Virus record (IMG/VR): IMGVR_UViG_3300019458_000037
Coordinates: 1 to 60,611 of that record
DNA: 60,611 nt
Reading direction: 5' to 3' (one strand)
DNA from: a virus
Positions 1 to 9,039 of the stretch are shown here, piece by piece. How positions within the stretch are numbered: the stretch's first letter is position 1; each line of letters starts with the position of its first letter. The notes under the pieces are model-generated. The model was not told where the DNA came from. It made no database searches and saw only the letters and a list, made by a program, of their open reading frames with translations. The position numbers and the translations under genes are program-made.

Positions 1-209
1 ATGACGCCACTTCAGAGACTCCGCTTTTCCTGTCCACGATGACGAGTTTATCGAACTCAGCGCACACCATTGATCTTGATGGTAGTATAAATGCTACAAC
101 GGGTACTCCAACGGGAAAGCAGCGTGCTTTGATTGCCGTGACAATGGAATTGGCACCGACGATAGAACTGGACACCGAAGAGCTACTCGGGCAGATGGCG
201 AGCTTTTAG
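1..209 (+). CDS. C-terminal part of the protein that starts at 59618
   Basis: Codons start at base 3 and read through to TAG at 207-209. The phase fits the open frame at the right edge exactly. The third beta-rich module continues across the junction (SRVQVDN ... YQF then HDATSETPLFLS ... LIAVTMELA), aligning with the two modules upstream. This supports a circular or circularly permuted molecule rather than two unrelated fragments. Confidence 0.7.
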   Translation, partial: DATSETPLFLSTMTSLSNSAHTIDLDGSINATTGTPTGKQRALIAVTMELAPTIELDTEELLGQMASF

Positions 210-239
210 AGGCGACGCGCACAAAGGAGGCGCGCGGGC

Positions 240-2159
240 ATGGCCACGAGACTGAAAACCGTCGAGTACTGGTTTCAAACCCTGGACTCGATTGTCGACA
301 ACACGGATACCAACTTCACGCAGATCACGGTCTATCTGCCAGAGACTGGGACCAAGACTTTCCGGTCAGTGACGCTGGAAGTCCAACTGCACAACCGGAA
401 CACGACCATCTCGAACTTGAACCGCCGCCAAATCTCACTTCAATTAGCAGCCGCAGGCTACAGCGCCGTCAACAACACGAACGCCATCACGCAATCCGGC
501 GAGCAATACAATATCCAGATGTCGGGGGATTTCACATCCTACTTCACGACCAACTGGTCAGGGACGTCGATGACCTGCGACGCCCGAATCCTCTGCGATG
601 ATGCCACGTCAACCCCGCTGAACCCGAGCTTCCACAATGCAACAGGACTGCTGACGATCACGTATGAATACGACGACACCTCAACCACGCAAGTCAAGAC
701 CGTTCGCATTCCGCTTGATGCGCCGCTCGGGGCGGTAGCGACTTCTAAGCCAGGCTCGGCTGTGGCGACGATTCCAGCCCTGGACACGTATTGCCCTGAG
801 GCCAGTAAGACATTTCGACAGCGGACGGTAGTGATACAGGGAAACAATAGTTCAGCCAGCACAACAGACTTCAGTATGTCCACTGAAGTCGATACGGCTG
901 GCGTCAAGACGGCCGGGACGGTGGAGGCAGGCTCGAACGCGGCCCAATGGCACAGGATCGTCTGGCACGAGAATGCCTTTACGACGAGCGCCACGCATAG
1001 CTGGTATCTCTGGGGGTCCTCCGCGAAGTGGAATCACATGCAAGCCTGGCTGGTGGTGACCTACGAGTTTAATGCCTCGACCAGCACGACTATCCTCAAT
1101 TCCTTGCTACTGCCGATGGAAGTCGATGGGGCGATGGGAGGAACGGCGGCAGGGGATGTGCAGCGGACTAAACGGAGCCTCTGGATTGAAGAACCGGCCA
1201 CGATTACCGTTCAAGATGCGGCGATCTTTGTCTTCTGGGATCAGTCTGCGGCGATGACTGGCCTCAATATGCAGGCCTACCGCGATGGGGTCACGCCGCC
1301 TGGGTATTCCTCGTATACCGACCAAGCGGCTGCCTTATGCGGCTGCAATGGAGCGATGTTCTTGGTGCCCACCCCATCAACCAACATGGCGCTGGCGCGA
1401 GGGCTGAACACCTTAGTGCATGACATCTATAACACTGATGCCACGAATCGCGGCTATAACGTCTCAACCTTCTGGCTAATCAACTACCATAGCGGGAAGC
1501 ATACAGACGGCGTGGGAGCGCATAACCATTCCGTAGCATGGAACATCTTTACGCACGGCACTGGGACCGCAAACGTCTCACGACTTGTCTCAGCAACCGC
1601 CCCCATCATTCCCGAGGCTAGTTATTTCTTAAACAGCATCGGGATGAATTATCAGTACTACACTAACTCGACGGGCAACGCTGCGGGCGTGGCAGTGGGC
1701 GCAGAAATCTCCTCTGGAACTGGCTGGGCGATCATCTACGAAGGCATGGGCGGGACGGACCCGGAAATCGGGACACGGCAGATATGGGGCACGGCGCGAT
1801 CCGTCTTTCAGCGATGGCCTGGCGACAATGCCGACTCTGATCGTCTGGACTTGGAAACCGCTCGGCGTTGGCGAGCGACGGTCGGCGGGTCGGCGAATTC
1901 ATGGGACCACATGGATCTATGGTTTACCTATCACACGATTAGTGCGGTGCAGACGCGGGCCATTACTGGATCAGGCGGAGGCACGGTCAATATCGCCATT
2001 CATCGAACGGCCGGAGATGAGCGCATTGCGACGACCTCGCGGTCTGGAAACGGGAATTATACTTTCACTTGGTATGACGATACGGCCACGCTCTATGCGG
2101 TGGCGCGCGAAGACGCGACGCACGTCGGGCGCAGCGAGAACTTTACGCCAAGCCTCTAG
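240..2159 (+). CDS. Large beta-rich virion structural/adhesin protein
   Basis: 639 residues; start set by AAAGGAGG 10 bases upstream of ATG 240. It is rich in T, S, N, G and aromatic residues with repeated stretches such as TFRSVTLEVQ and KTFRQRTVVIQG, suggesting two or three similar beta-sandwich units. The last 60 residues (from GSGGGTVNIAI) resemble a carboxypeptidase-regulatory or transthyretin-like domain. No catalytic motif or signal peptide is visible. It lies in the block between portal and head morphogenesis genes with other surface-type proteins, so a virion decoration or receptor-binding role is likely but unproved. Confidence 0.6.
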   Translation: MATRLKTVEYWFQTLDSIVDNTDTNFTQITVYLPETGTKTFRSVTLEVQLHNRNTTISNLNRRQISLQLAAAGYSAVNNTNAITQSGEQYNIQMSGDFTSYFTTNWSGTSMTCDARILCDDATSTPLNPSFHNATGLLTITYEYDDTSTTQVKTVRIPLDAPLGAVATSKPGSAVATIPALDTYCPEASKTFRQRTVVIQGNNSSASTTDFSMSTEVDTAGVKTAGTVEAGSNAAQWHRIVWHENAFTTSATHSWYLWGSSAKWNHMQAWLVVTYEFNASTSTTILNSLLLPMEVDGAMGGTAAGDVQRTKRSLWIEEPATITVQDAAIFVFWDQSAAMTGLNMQAYRDGVTPPGYSSYTDQAAALCGCNGAMFLVPTPSTNMALARGLNTLVHDIYNTDATNRGYNVSTFWLINYHSGKHTDGVGAHNHSVAWNIFTHGTGTANVSRLVSATAPIIPEASYFLNSIGMNYQYYTNSTGNAAGVAVGAEISSGTGWAIIYEGMGGTDPEIGTRQIWGTARSVFQRWPGDNADSDRLDLETARRWRATVGGSANSWDHMDLWFTYHTISAVQTRAITGSGGGTVNIAIHRTAGDERIATTSRSGNGNYTFTWYDDTATLYAVAREDATHVGRSENFTPSL

Positions 2160-2172
2160 CTAGGAGGGGATG

Positions 2173-2280
2173 ATGGTAGACGGGGATATTCAGTTGAGGG
2201 ATCCCGGCGCGACGGCCGGCGACATCTCGCTCACGTCGGCGGCGGCAGAAGAGGAGCTAAGAACGTTTATGGTAGGCTAA
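2173..2280 (+). CDS. Small hypothetical protein (35 aa)
   Basis: Short frame MVDGDIQLRDPGATAGD... ending TAA at 2278. GGAGGGG lies five bases before the second of two adjacent ATGs, so 2173 is preferred to 2170. It fills the gap between two late genes. The acidic start followed by QLRDP, then an AAAEEE stretch, shows no known motif. I do not recognise the family. Confidence 0.45.
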   Translation: MVDGDIQLRDPGATAGDISLTSAAAEEELRTFMVG

Positions 2281-2303
2281 TCGCCTAGAAAGGAGTACTG
2301 CCG

Positions 2304-2903
2304 ATGATCGCTGATCCGCCTCACATGAAAGCGCCCATGGCGATCTATTTTTGTGAATCCTGCGGCGCGCATTTCCCCCACATGGGCAGCAAGCGTTCAA
2401 GCCAGCGCGCCGCACTGCACCAATCCGCCGGGCATGTGGTCGTGGTCACCGAACGGGATCCCGCGACGATGACGGTGACGGGCGTGACCAGAGACGGCAA
2501 GATAGTCAAGCGCGATGACGTCAAGCGCCATATTGCCGAGGAAACCGAGCATTGCGAACCGATCTATTGGTGTCAAACCTGCGGATGGTCGATTGCACAA
2601 GATCAGAGCGAGCAAAGCTACCAGGATATGCTCGACCATCAAGCGCTCGGGCACGTAGTCGTGGTGACCGAGGCAGATCCGAGGGATCTGCAGGTGACGG
2701 CGCGCCAGCGCACGAGCGACGATGCCGAGCAGATCAATGACGCCATTACGCGCATAAAGGCAGGGGAAAGCAACGTGGCGGTCTCGCTGGCACGTGAGCC
2801 TGAATTGCTCTTGCATGGCACCGGTCGCGTGCAGTTGCAGAAGGAACCCGTAGCCGTACCGGCACGCCAAGACGACGAGGAAGAGAGCTTTCATGACCTC
2901 TAG
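2304..2903 (+). CDS. Double C2H2-type zinc-finger protein
   Basis: 199 residues, start supported by AAAGGAG before ATG 2304. Two tandem copies of one module are visible: CESCGAHF ... HQSAGHVVVVTE and CQTCGWS ... HQALGHVVVVTE, each with a CxxC pair and a distal H-x4-H type pair that could hold zinc. The C-terminal third is charged and ends in a DDEEES tail. It lies among virion genes, so it could be a DNA- or protein-binding accessory factor. The internal duplication is clear; the function is unknown. Confidence 0.6.
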   Translation: MIADPPHMKAPMAIYFCESCGAHFPHMGSKRSSQRAALHQSAGHVVVVTERDPATMTVTGVTRDGKIVKRDDVKRHIAEETEHCEPIYWCQTCGWSIAQDQSEQSYQDMLDHQALGHVVVVTEADPRDLQVTARQRTSDDAEQINDAITRIKAGESNVAVSLAREPELLLHGTGRVQLQKEPVAVPARQDDEEESFHDL

Positions 2904-2942
2904 CGGCAGGGAAATGGTAAATAGCTTTTCTTTCGGAGGCAG

Positions 2943-3221
2943 ATGGGCTACCTTCTGAAGTGGAGTGAAGGCGGCGCGAAGATCGATCTGGAAGCCGATA
3001 CCATTTCGTGCTCGCATTGTCAAAAGGTCGTCTGCAAGCAAACGGTGGTGGTCGATGGGCGAGCGATTACCGGATGGAATGAGCGAGGGGCCTGGTGCTG
3101 GGGCTGCGGCAAACCGCTATGTTTGTCCTGTTATGGCAGGCTGTCGCAGACCGGCTGCATTCCCTTTCTCAAACAAATGGAGAAGGCCTTGCAGCGCGCC
3201 CGTTTGAAATCGCAGGTCTGA
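2943..3221 (+). CDS. Small treble-clef-like zinc-binding protein
   Basis: 92 residues, with CSHC, CWGC and CLSC pairs that could bind one or two zinc ions. TCGGAGGC precedes ATG 2943. The gene ends four bases before the next one (3226), so the two are probably translated together. The family is not recognised; short cysteine-pair proteins of this kind recur throughout the genome. Confidence 0.55.
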   Translation: MGYLLKWSEGGAKIDLEADTISCSHCQKVVCKQTVVVDGRAITGWNERGAWCWGCGKPLCLSCYGRLSQTGCIPFLKQMEKALQRARLKSQV

Positions 3222-3225
3222 GCCT

Positions 3226-3756
3226 ATGTACACCCTGATTGCACGCTATCAAGGCAGTCTGGAACGTCTACTCGCAGAAATTCCTCGTCTCTCCCCTCAG
3301 CGCGGAGGGGGAGGCTATTGCTGCACCTATCATGATTCGTCACGCGCCATTTTCGAGCCACTCGTGAAGGAGAGTTTCCCCGGGCTCTGGACCGCCTGCT
3401 TTGCGGTGGTCGTCTGGCCTGACGGCCATATCATGCCGCATGAACAATCAGGGGAGGTGATCGAGGACGGCTCAATGCGGTATCATTTGGTCCTGCAGAC
3501 GAATGACAAGTCATGGAATATGCACAACAATCAATGGCAGCGCCTAGAGCGAGGCGGGTTATATGAAATGGACCCTCGTTTCGTCCACGCCTCGATCAAT
3601 TGGGGCGCGGAGCCGCGCATTCACTTGGTCGTCGATATTGATGGAGGCATGCATAGTCTCGGCAAGGACATGATGGCTATAGCTCAGGCAGAGGTATTTG
3701 CCAATACAGTTGTGGGAGTGCCGAGCCACGCCATACAGTCTGTCGTGCTCAAGTAG
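3226..3756 (+). CDS. Aspartyl/asparaginyl beta-hydroxylase-like 2OG-Fe(II) oxygenase
   Basis: 176 residues. The second half has the cupin-like pattern of Asp/Asn beta-hydroxylases: PHEQSG near residue 75, YHLVLQTND, a GGLYEMDPRFVHASINWG segment and RIHLVVDID. The histidines in MPHE, FVHAS and RIHLV are candidate metal or substrate ligands. The family oxidises side chains using 2-oxoglutarate and iron. A second protein with the same C-terminal signature is encoded at 38226. Lying among virion genes, it might modify a virion or host protein; that is inference. It could also be an inactive cupin. Confidence 0.55.
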   Translation: MYTLIARYQGSLERLLAEIPRLSPQRGGGGYCCTYHDSSRAIFEPLVKESFPGLWTACFAVVVWPDGHIMPHEQSGEVIEDGSMRYHLVLQTNDKSWNMHNNQWQRLERGGLYEMDPRFVHASINWGAEPRIHLVVDIDGGMHSLGKDMMAIAQAEVFANTVVGVPSHAIQSVVLK

Positions 3757-3829
3757 CGCGTAAGTTCAACAATGGCCGCCCCATGGATGACTGACCGTCG
3801 CGCGGCGTTTTTAACGAAGGAGGGCATCC

Positions 3830-4288
3830 ATGGCAGGGTATTCAACCTCTAGGGCAGCCTTTACACCGTCAGCGACCCAGAACGTCGTGCTCGAAGCCGA
3901 TACCGCCGGTGACTACGGTCGTGTGACCAAGGTCACCTGGGGCGGCGAACTGACGACCAGCACCGCGGCGCGCACGCGCTGGGTGCGTCCCTCGACCGGC
4001 GGATCCGGTATCTTCACCGCGGTCGTGATTCAATCCAGCCATCCGTCCAATAGCGCACGGCTGCGTACCGGGACCTTCGGCACTGCGCCGACCATTCCTG
4101 GCGCGCCAGAAGCGCTGCTGGGGATTTCATGGAACCAGCACGGTGGCGGTGGTATCTGGTCCGCCTCGCAGGTCGACGAGGAATGGGTGGTGCTCAATGG
4201 CGTCGGTCAGGCGCAGATTTCCTGTGTGAACGACGTCGGGGTCTCGGCCACCTCGATGTCCACTTCGATCCACCGGCGCGAAGACTAA
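3830..4288 (+). CDS. Putative virion structural protein
   Basis: 152 residues; AAGGAGGG precedes ATG 3830. The sequence is small-residue and beta-rich (for example LEADTAGDYGRVTKVTWGGE) with a central glycine run, like minor capsid or decoration proteins. No motif gives a function. A terminator-like hairpin follows it. Confidence 0.45.
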   Translation: MAGYSTSRAAFTPSATQNVVLEADTAGDYGRVTKVTWGGELTTSTAARTRWVRPSTGGSGIFTAVVIQSSHPSNSARLRTGTFGTAPTIPGAPEALLGISWNQHGGGGIWSASQVDEEWVVLNGVGQAQISCVNDVGVSATSMSTSIHRRED

Positions 4289-4317
4289 CAGTCGTCCGCT
4301 AGAGGATTGGAGCAGCG

Positions 4318-4364
4318 GAGGGCCGTGCTGGACCTTCCCTCCCCGGCCGGCCCTCACCCTTTTT
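4318..4364 (+). terminator. Probable Rho-independent terminator
   Basis: GAGGGCCG (4318-4325) pairs perfectly with CGGCCCTC (4348-4355), followed by ACCC and five T residues (4360-4364). The loop is long (22 bases) and C-rich, so it may be a weak or regulated terminator separating the structural gene at 3830 from the repeat protein at 4378. Confidence 0.45.
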
Positions 4365-4377
4365 GTGAAAGGAGCCT

Positions 4378-6933
4378 ATGGCTGGTAAAGCCATCATGGG
4401 GCATGCCAAGCGGGCGGCGACCGCTGTCGTCTTGGCGAATGTCGTCTGGGCGGCCCAAAACCCGTATGAAGCACGCGAGCTAGAGCATTGGGCGAGAGGG
4501 CAAGATCGTCAATCCACCGCCATTCCGCTCAGTGCGCTCTATGCGGGGTTGAACCCCTATGAAGCGAGGGAACTTGAACGCTGGGCGTTCACCTCTCCGC
4601 CAGTCGCGCCGCTCTATACACTAAAAGACGTCTATCGGGCACCGAAATACCTTGGGATTAAGCTCGGCGGGCGGTGGTCAGGCTCGACTCTGCGCCAACC
4701 GCCTCGCCAGACCGTTTCGTCGATTGCGCCAAAATCAGAAGAGTTTGAGGTCTATGAATCATGGCGTCAAGCTATCACCGCGGCGCCGCCGCAACCGACG
4801 GCCTCGAAACGCTCGGATGTCTTTGCCGGGCTCAATCCCTATGAAGCGCGTGAATTAGAGCATTGGGCGTTTGGACCACCTCGACAGGCAATTCCCATTC
4901 CGCTCAGCGCATGGCATGCCGGGCTCAATCCCTATGAAGCGGTCGAGGCGCAACGACTCATTCCTGGTGCCGCGCGTCAGCTTGAACCATTCAAGCTCTC
5001 TTCGATCCAACCAGGGCTGAATCCTGAAGAATCGCTGGAATTGCACAAGACGCTACAAGGCGCCGCGCGTGCGCTCACGGCACTTCCTCAATCATCTTGG
5101 TACCCGCTGCAGATCGAGGAAGCACTGATCCCTCTGCCGGAAGAATTGTTGCGTCCGCACGTTACGGTACCGAGGCAACCGCAACCCATTCCGATCAGTC
5201 TGGTGCGAGAAGGGATAAACCCTGAAGAATCAGTGGAGATACGACGCCTGCTGCCAGACGCGCCCTATGCGCCGACCGCTGTCCCGCTCAGCGCGATCCA
5301 AGTCAGCGTGACCCCAGAAGAAGCGCGCGAGCTAGAGCGCTTTACGGTCGGCGACCTACGTCAGCCTGAGCCGAGCAAGCTCAGCGCGATCACGGCGGGG
5401 CTGAATCCCGAAGAAGCGTTGGAAGTGCAACGTCTCGTGACGACACCCGAGCGTCAGCTTGAGCCTGAACCATTCAGCCTGACCATTCCGCCGAGCATTG
5501 CCATTCCAGAGGTCTTTACGCTCAACCTGTTGGCTGGCAGTGAGTTTGCGCGCCCGCTCTATTTTGCCGCCTCCCAATGGAAGGTGCGTCAGATCGACGA
5601 TCCGCTCATCGTTGAGGTGATTGAAAATAAATTCCGACTCAGCGCCCCGCGCCAACCGCAGCCGGTGAAATTCTCGCTGGTGCGCAAACCGCAATACAAA
5701 GGGCGCATTTTCTTCGGGCATTGGATCAAATCACAGGTGCGCGTGCCGCTGCTGCCGAAGGTCTCCTCCTTGGTGCCGGTGCGACCTGTTGGTCTACCCA
5801 TCATTGACTTGCCGGTCGAACTGCAGCACTTCCTACAGCCAGACCCTCGCACGCGCGTAAGAGACACGCAGTCGCTCTATTGGTCCGGGCGGGCAGGCCA
5901 CCAGCATGCACGGTGGCGCTTCGCACATCCAGAATGGCAGCGGTTGCCATTCTTCCCAATTTCACGCACCTGGTATTACGCACCGCATGAACCGGCCATC
6001 GACGTCGAGCGGCATTGGACCATCGAGCACCAGCGCCAATTCGTGCGCCAAACCGAAAGTGCATTTCGCCTCCTGCAGATCAGCCCCGCGGTCGATCTGC
6101 CTGAAGAATTAAGCCTTTGGACGGTGGGCCAAGATTCACAACCGCCTCGCCAGCACGTAGATCGTATCATCACCATCAAGGTCACGGATCCAGAGTTTGA
6201 AATCCCCATTGAATTGCGCAAGCTGCTGACGGTGGTGGATCGACATCCGACCAGGCCGGAAGAGGTCATGATCGTCAGCCCATCCCTAGCACATGAACCG
6301 CCGCCAGGGCTGGCCGCGCTTGATCTGGATATGTTGAAAGAGCGCGCCAGAGGGCTGCGCGAAGCGAATCTAACGATAGGGCCTCCATTGGGCCTACCGC
6401 TCGCCGAAGAGCTGCAGCGGGCCTTTACCAATGTGCCCTCTTGGCCCGCGCGTTCGCCCGAATCGCTGATCTTGCCCAAGCAGGTGGATTATGAATTGCT
6501 GCCGCGCGTGCTCGCCATGCAGGCGTTCGTCGAGCGCACGCGCCATTATCGCACCGAGAGCCGTTGGCTGCTCACGCCCTCAGGGCTGGTGGTTCCTGAA
6601 GAGACCATCCAATGGCATACCGGGGCCGAGCGTGCGGCGGTGCCGCTCGATCTGGAAGCGCAGCAAATCGCCAGAACCCCGCTCGGGCTGCCGACGGCCG
6701 AAGAGAGCGCACGGTGGTGGTCGACCTCGCCGAGACTGCTCTATACGCTGAGGCCGACGCAATCGCTCTTCCTGCGGCCACCGATTGCGGAACTATTGAT
6801 CGGCGCCCCGCTGCCCTTCAAGATCTGTGCCGATGGGCAAATCTTTACCATCAACGCCGGTGATCGTGTGGTGATTGACGCCGACGGGCAACTCTTCATC
6901 ATCAAGCCGGACGAGAAGGGAGGCCAGTGCTAG
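4378..6933 (+). CDS. Giant tandem-repeat protein with 31-residue units
   Basis: 851 residues; GAAAGGAG precedes ATG 4378. A repeat with core NP[YE]EAxELExW recurs at residues 28, 59, 153, 184, 215, 281, 312 and 343, exactly 31 residues apart within runs. Each unit also carries a RQ-x-x-P-x-x-LS element. Weaker copies (LPVELQHF, LPEELSLW, LPLAEELQ, VPEETIQW, LPTAEESARW) continue to near residue 800. The C-terminus has two DGQ[IL]FTI/DGQLFII strands. The N-terminus is mildly hydrophobic. I do not recognise the family. The repeated acidic-aromatic core with prolines suggests an elongated solenoid or a scaffold with many identical binding sites, in or on the virion. Confidence 0.65.
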   Translation: MAGKAIMGHAKRAATAVVLANVVWAAQNPYEARELEHWARGQDRQSTAIPLSALYAGLNPYEARELERWAFTSPPVAPLYTLKDVYRAPKYLGIKLGGRWSGSTLRQPPRQTVSSIAPKSEEFEVYESWRQAITAAPPQPTASKRSDVFAGLNPYEARELEHWAFGPPRQAIPIPLSAWHAGLNPYEAVEAQRLIPGAARQLEPFKLSSIQPGLNPEESLELHKTLQGAARALTALPQSSWYPLQIEEALIPLPEELLRPHVTVPRQPQPIPISLVREGINPEESVEIRRLLPDAPYAPTAVPLSAIQVSVTPEEARELERFTVGDLRQPEPSKLSAITAGLNPEEALEVQRLVTTPERQLEPEPFSLTIPPSIAIPEVFTLNLLAGSEFARPLYFAASQWKVRQIDDPLIVEVIENKFRLSAPRQPQPVKFSLVRKPQYKGRIFFGHWIKSQVRVPLLPKVSSLVPVRPVGLPIIDLPVELQHFLQPDPRTRVRDTQSLYWSGRAGHQHARWRFAHPEWQRLPFFPISRTWYYAPHEPAIDVERHWTIEHQRQFVRQTESAFRLLQISPAVDLPEELSLWTVGQDSQPPRQHVDRIITIKVTDPEFEIPIELRKLLTVVDRHPTRPEEVMIVSPSLAHEPPPGLAALDLDMLKERARGLREANLTIGPPLGLPLAEELQRAFTNVPSWPARSPESLILPKQVDYELLPRVLAMQAFVERTRHYRTESRWLLTPSGLVVPEETIQWHTGAERAAVPLDLEAQQIARTPLGLPTAEESARWWSTSPRLLYTLRPTQSLFLRPPIAELLIGAPLPFKICADGQIFTINAGDRVVIDADGQLFIIKPDEKGGQC

Positions 6934-6937
6934 GCGC

Positions 6938-7237
6938 ATGGGAGGGTCCTTCATCAAACAACCGTATGAGGAATTCCAATTCCCCAATGAATGGGCCGGG
7001 AAACTGCCTACTGGCGCCTCGCTCAGCACGGCGGCCTTATCCGCGGTGGATGAAGATGGGAACGACGCCTCCACACTCGTGCTGCAATCGACCACGGGGA
7101 CGATCAGCGGCACGCAGGTCATTATTGGCGTCAAGGCAGGGGCGGCAGGGAAGAAATACAAGATCACGGACCGCGTCGTGCTCTCGAACGCCGACAAACT
7201 CGAAGACGATATTTGGATGTATGTGGAGGAGAAATGA
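6938..7237 (+). CDS. Small virion protein (connector/decoration type)
   Basis: 99 residues. I chose ATG 6938, just after the stop of the repeat protein, although the frame is open further upstream. The second half (TISGTQVIIGVKAGAAGKKY ... VVLSNADKLEDDIWMYV) has the look of the small immunoglobulin-like phage proteins whose genes lie near portal or head genes. It overlaps the next gene by ATGA, implying coupled translation. Confidence 0.5.
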   Translation: MGGSFIKQPYEEFQFPNEWAGKLPTGASLSTAALSAVDEDGNDASTLVLQSTTGTISGTQVIIGVKAGAAGKKYKITDRVVLSNADKLEDDIWMYVEEK

Positions 7238-8217
7238 GCGGCGCCTTGGTTGAAGCCTGCACCATTGCCGAGCTAAAGGCCTTATCGATGCCGACCCCCT
7301 GCGGTGGGAGGATGGCAAAAGCCAAGCGGCCGCCGTATATTGACAGGTACGCCAGCGAGCCGGTCTATCGTATCATTCAACGCATTGCCGACCGCAACCG
7401 AGGACCAGTGCGGCGCGCCATTCTGAGCGCCATTGCCGATACACTGGGCGAGACGAGAGGGCGCGATTTCACCGCCGCGCTCGCCAGTCGCACTATCGAG
7501 GACGTCCTGAGAGCCGTCCCATGGGATGACGTCGCGGTCCCGAAGCTGCAGGAGAATCTGACGGAGCGTCTTGGCCAAATCGCCAGCGAGTCAGGCGAGG
7601 CCACTAATCGCTTTATTCCGCGAGAAGTGAAACTGAATTTGGACCTACTGAATGAGAAGGCCGTGCAATGGGCGGCGACGCGCTCAGCGGAGCTAATCAC
7701 GGTCGTGGGCAACGAAACCAAAGCGGCAATCAGGACCATGGTTGCGGAGGCCTTCCAGGAAGGGATCCCTGCGCGCACGCTCGGTCGACTGATTCGCCCC
7801 TTGATTGGGCTGAATGAGCGGCAAGCCAAAGCGGTGGTGACCTTTGGCTTGAACCTCATGGCCGAAGGTGTCTCGGTCGCCGAAACCGATGAACGTATGG
7901 AGCGCTATGCGCAGCGCTCGCTACGCTTTCGTGCGGAAATGATTGCACGGACCGAAACCATGCGCGCTGCCAATCGAGGGCAAGAATTGAATTGGGAGAG
8001 CGCGGTCGAGGAGGGGCTGATCGACCGCACGCAATTGGTGCGCGAGTGGATCACGACCCCTGATGATCGATTATGCCCGCTCTGCGAACCGCAGGACGGG
8101 CTGCGTGCCAAGATCGGCGAACCATTTGCCTTGCGCCAGCCTGCCGAAGGGCTGGCGGACACGCCGAACGAAATTCATCCGATGTGCCGTTGCGCGGAAG
8201 GACTAGTGGAGGCCTAG
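7234..8217 (+). CDS. Phage Mu F-like / SPP1 gp7-like minor head protein
   Basis: 327 residues. GAGGAGAA sits before ATG 7234, which overlaps the upstream stop. The C-terminal half carries the family signature: EMIARTETMRAANRGQ, then EWITTPDDRLCPLCEPQDG and a final EIHPMCRCAEG with the conserved HP-x-C-R-C. These proteins associate with the portal and help capsid assembly or DNA entry. The gene is followed by protease, scaffold and capsid genes, the standard order. The portal gene itself is about 12 kb upstream across the circle origin, which is a larger separation than usual. Confidence 0.85.
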   Translation: MSGALVEACTIAELKALSMPTPCGGRMAKAKRPPYIDRYASEPVYRIIQRIADRNRGPVRRAILSAIADTLGETRGRDFTAALASRTIEDVLRAVPWDDVAVPKLQENLTERLGQIASESGEATNRFIPREVKLNLDLLNEKAVQWAATRSAELITVVGNETKAAIRTMVAEAFQEGIPARTLGRLIRPLIGLNERQAKAVVTFGLNLMAEGVSVAETDERMERYAQRSLRFRAEMIARTETMRAANRGQELNWESAVEEGLIDRTQLVREWITTPDDRLCPLCEPQDGLRAKIGEPFALRQPAEGLADTPNEIHPMCRCAEGLVEA

Positions 8218-8218
8218 C

Positions 8219-8632
8219 GTGAAGCAGATCCTTTCATCGGTGCATATTGCCAAGACCATTCCATCGGAGCGGCTCGTCGTGGGATGGGCCTCCATCGTGC
8301 GGCAGAACGGGCAGGACGTCATTGATGAACAGGGCGATATTATTCCGCCGGAGGTGCTCGAAAAGGCCGCCATCGACTTCTCGCTCTATGTGCGCAAGGC
8401 GGGCGAACAGCACCAGCGCCTTGAAGGCATCGGGCGTTTGGTCTGGTCCTTGGTCACCACCGACGAGATGGTGAAGGCGCTGTTTCCTGCTGCACATGCA
8501 GGCGCGATTCCCGTGGGATGGATAGTGGGATTCAAAATCGACGACGAGAACACTTGGGCTAAGGTGCAGAATGGGGAGCTATCCGCCTTTTCGATTGGAG
8601 GCACCGGCGTGCGCGAGCCGGTGGCGTCCTGA
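8219..8632 (+). CDS. XkdF-like prohead serine protease
   Basis: 137 residues starting at GTG 8219. The pattern VVGWASIV ... DEQGDIIPPEVLEKAAIDF ... GIGRLVWSLV ... VGWIVGFKI ... GELSAFSIGG matches the XkdF family of prohead proteases. These process the scaffold and capsid during maturation. The stop overlaps the next start as TGATG, so the following small gene, which looks like the usual C-terminal tail of this family, is translated with it. Confidence 0.7.
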   Translation: MKQILSSVHIAKTIPSERLVVGWASIVRQNGQDVIDEQGDIIPPEVLEKAAIDFSLYVRKAGEQHQRLEGIGRLVWSLVTTDEMVKALFPAAHAGAIPVGWIVGFKIDDENTWAKVQNGELSAFSIGGTGVREPVAS

Positions 8633-9039
8633 TGGCCAATAAACTCAAAAATCTGGTTCTCGACGAGGTCTCCTTAGTCGATACCGGCGCGAATAAAGGC
8701 GCGCGTATTTCGCTCTTCAAACGAGGCGCGACTGTGCTGGAAAAGAAAATCGTGCGTCGCGAGGGGCAATGGTGCGTTACGACCGAAGATGGCCGTAAAA
8801 CCCTCGGCTGTCATGATAGCCATGCCGCCGCGCTGCGTCACCTGCGTGCGATTGAAGCCAATAAGGGGATGTCCGCGCTGCTTGGTCTATTGACTGGCGA
8901 TACGTCGGTGGTGAAAGTCGCCACGTTAGATCCGGTGATCGAGTCCTTGTCGCTCTCCGATCCGTGGACTTTGCATGCGTGGATCAACGAACGAGCAAGA
9001 AACGAGCAAGAAAGGAGGGAGCACGATGACGGCTCGTGA
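8632..9039 (+). CDS. Detached C-terminal domain of an XkdF/prohead protease
   Basis: 135 residues. Its start, LKNLVLDEVSLVDTGANKGARISLFKR, is the segment normally found at the C-terminal end of phage prohead proteases (LxxxEVSLVDxxAN). Here it is a separate protein linked by a TGATG overlap. The rest is basic, then acidic, without a motif. It may be a split protease or a protease-scaffold adaptor. Confidence 0.6.
   Translation: MANKLKNLVLDEVSLVDTGANKGARISLFKRGATVLEKKIVRREGQWCVTTEDGRKTLGCHDSHAAALRHLRAIEANKGMSALLGLLTGDTSVVKVATLDPVIESLSLSDPWTLHAWINERARNEQERREHDDGS

Noticed and set aside
539-994. Minus-strand frame under the 240 gene
   Set aside because: Shadow of a long + strand gene; no ribosome site or domain.
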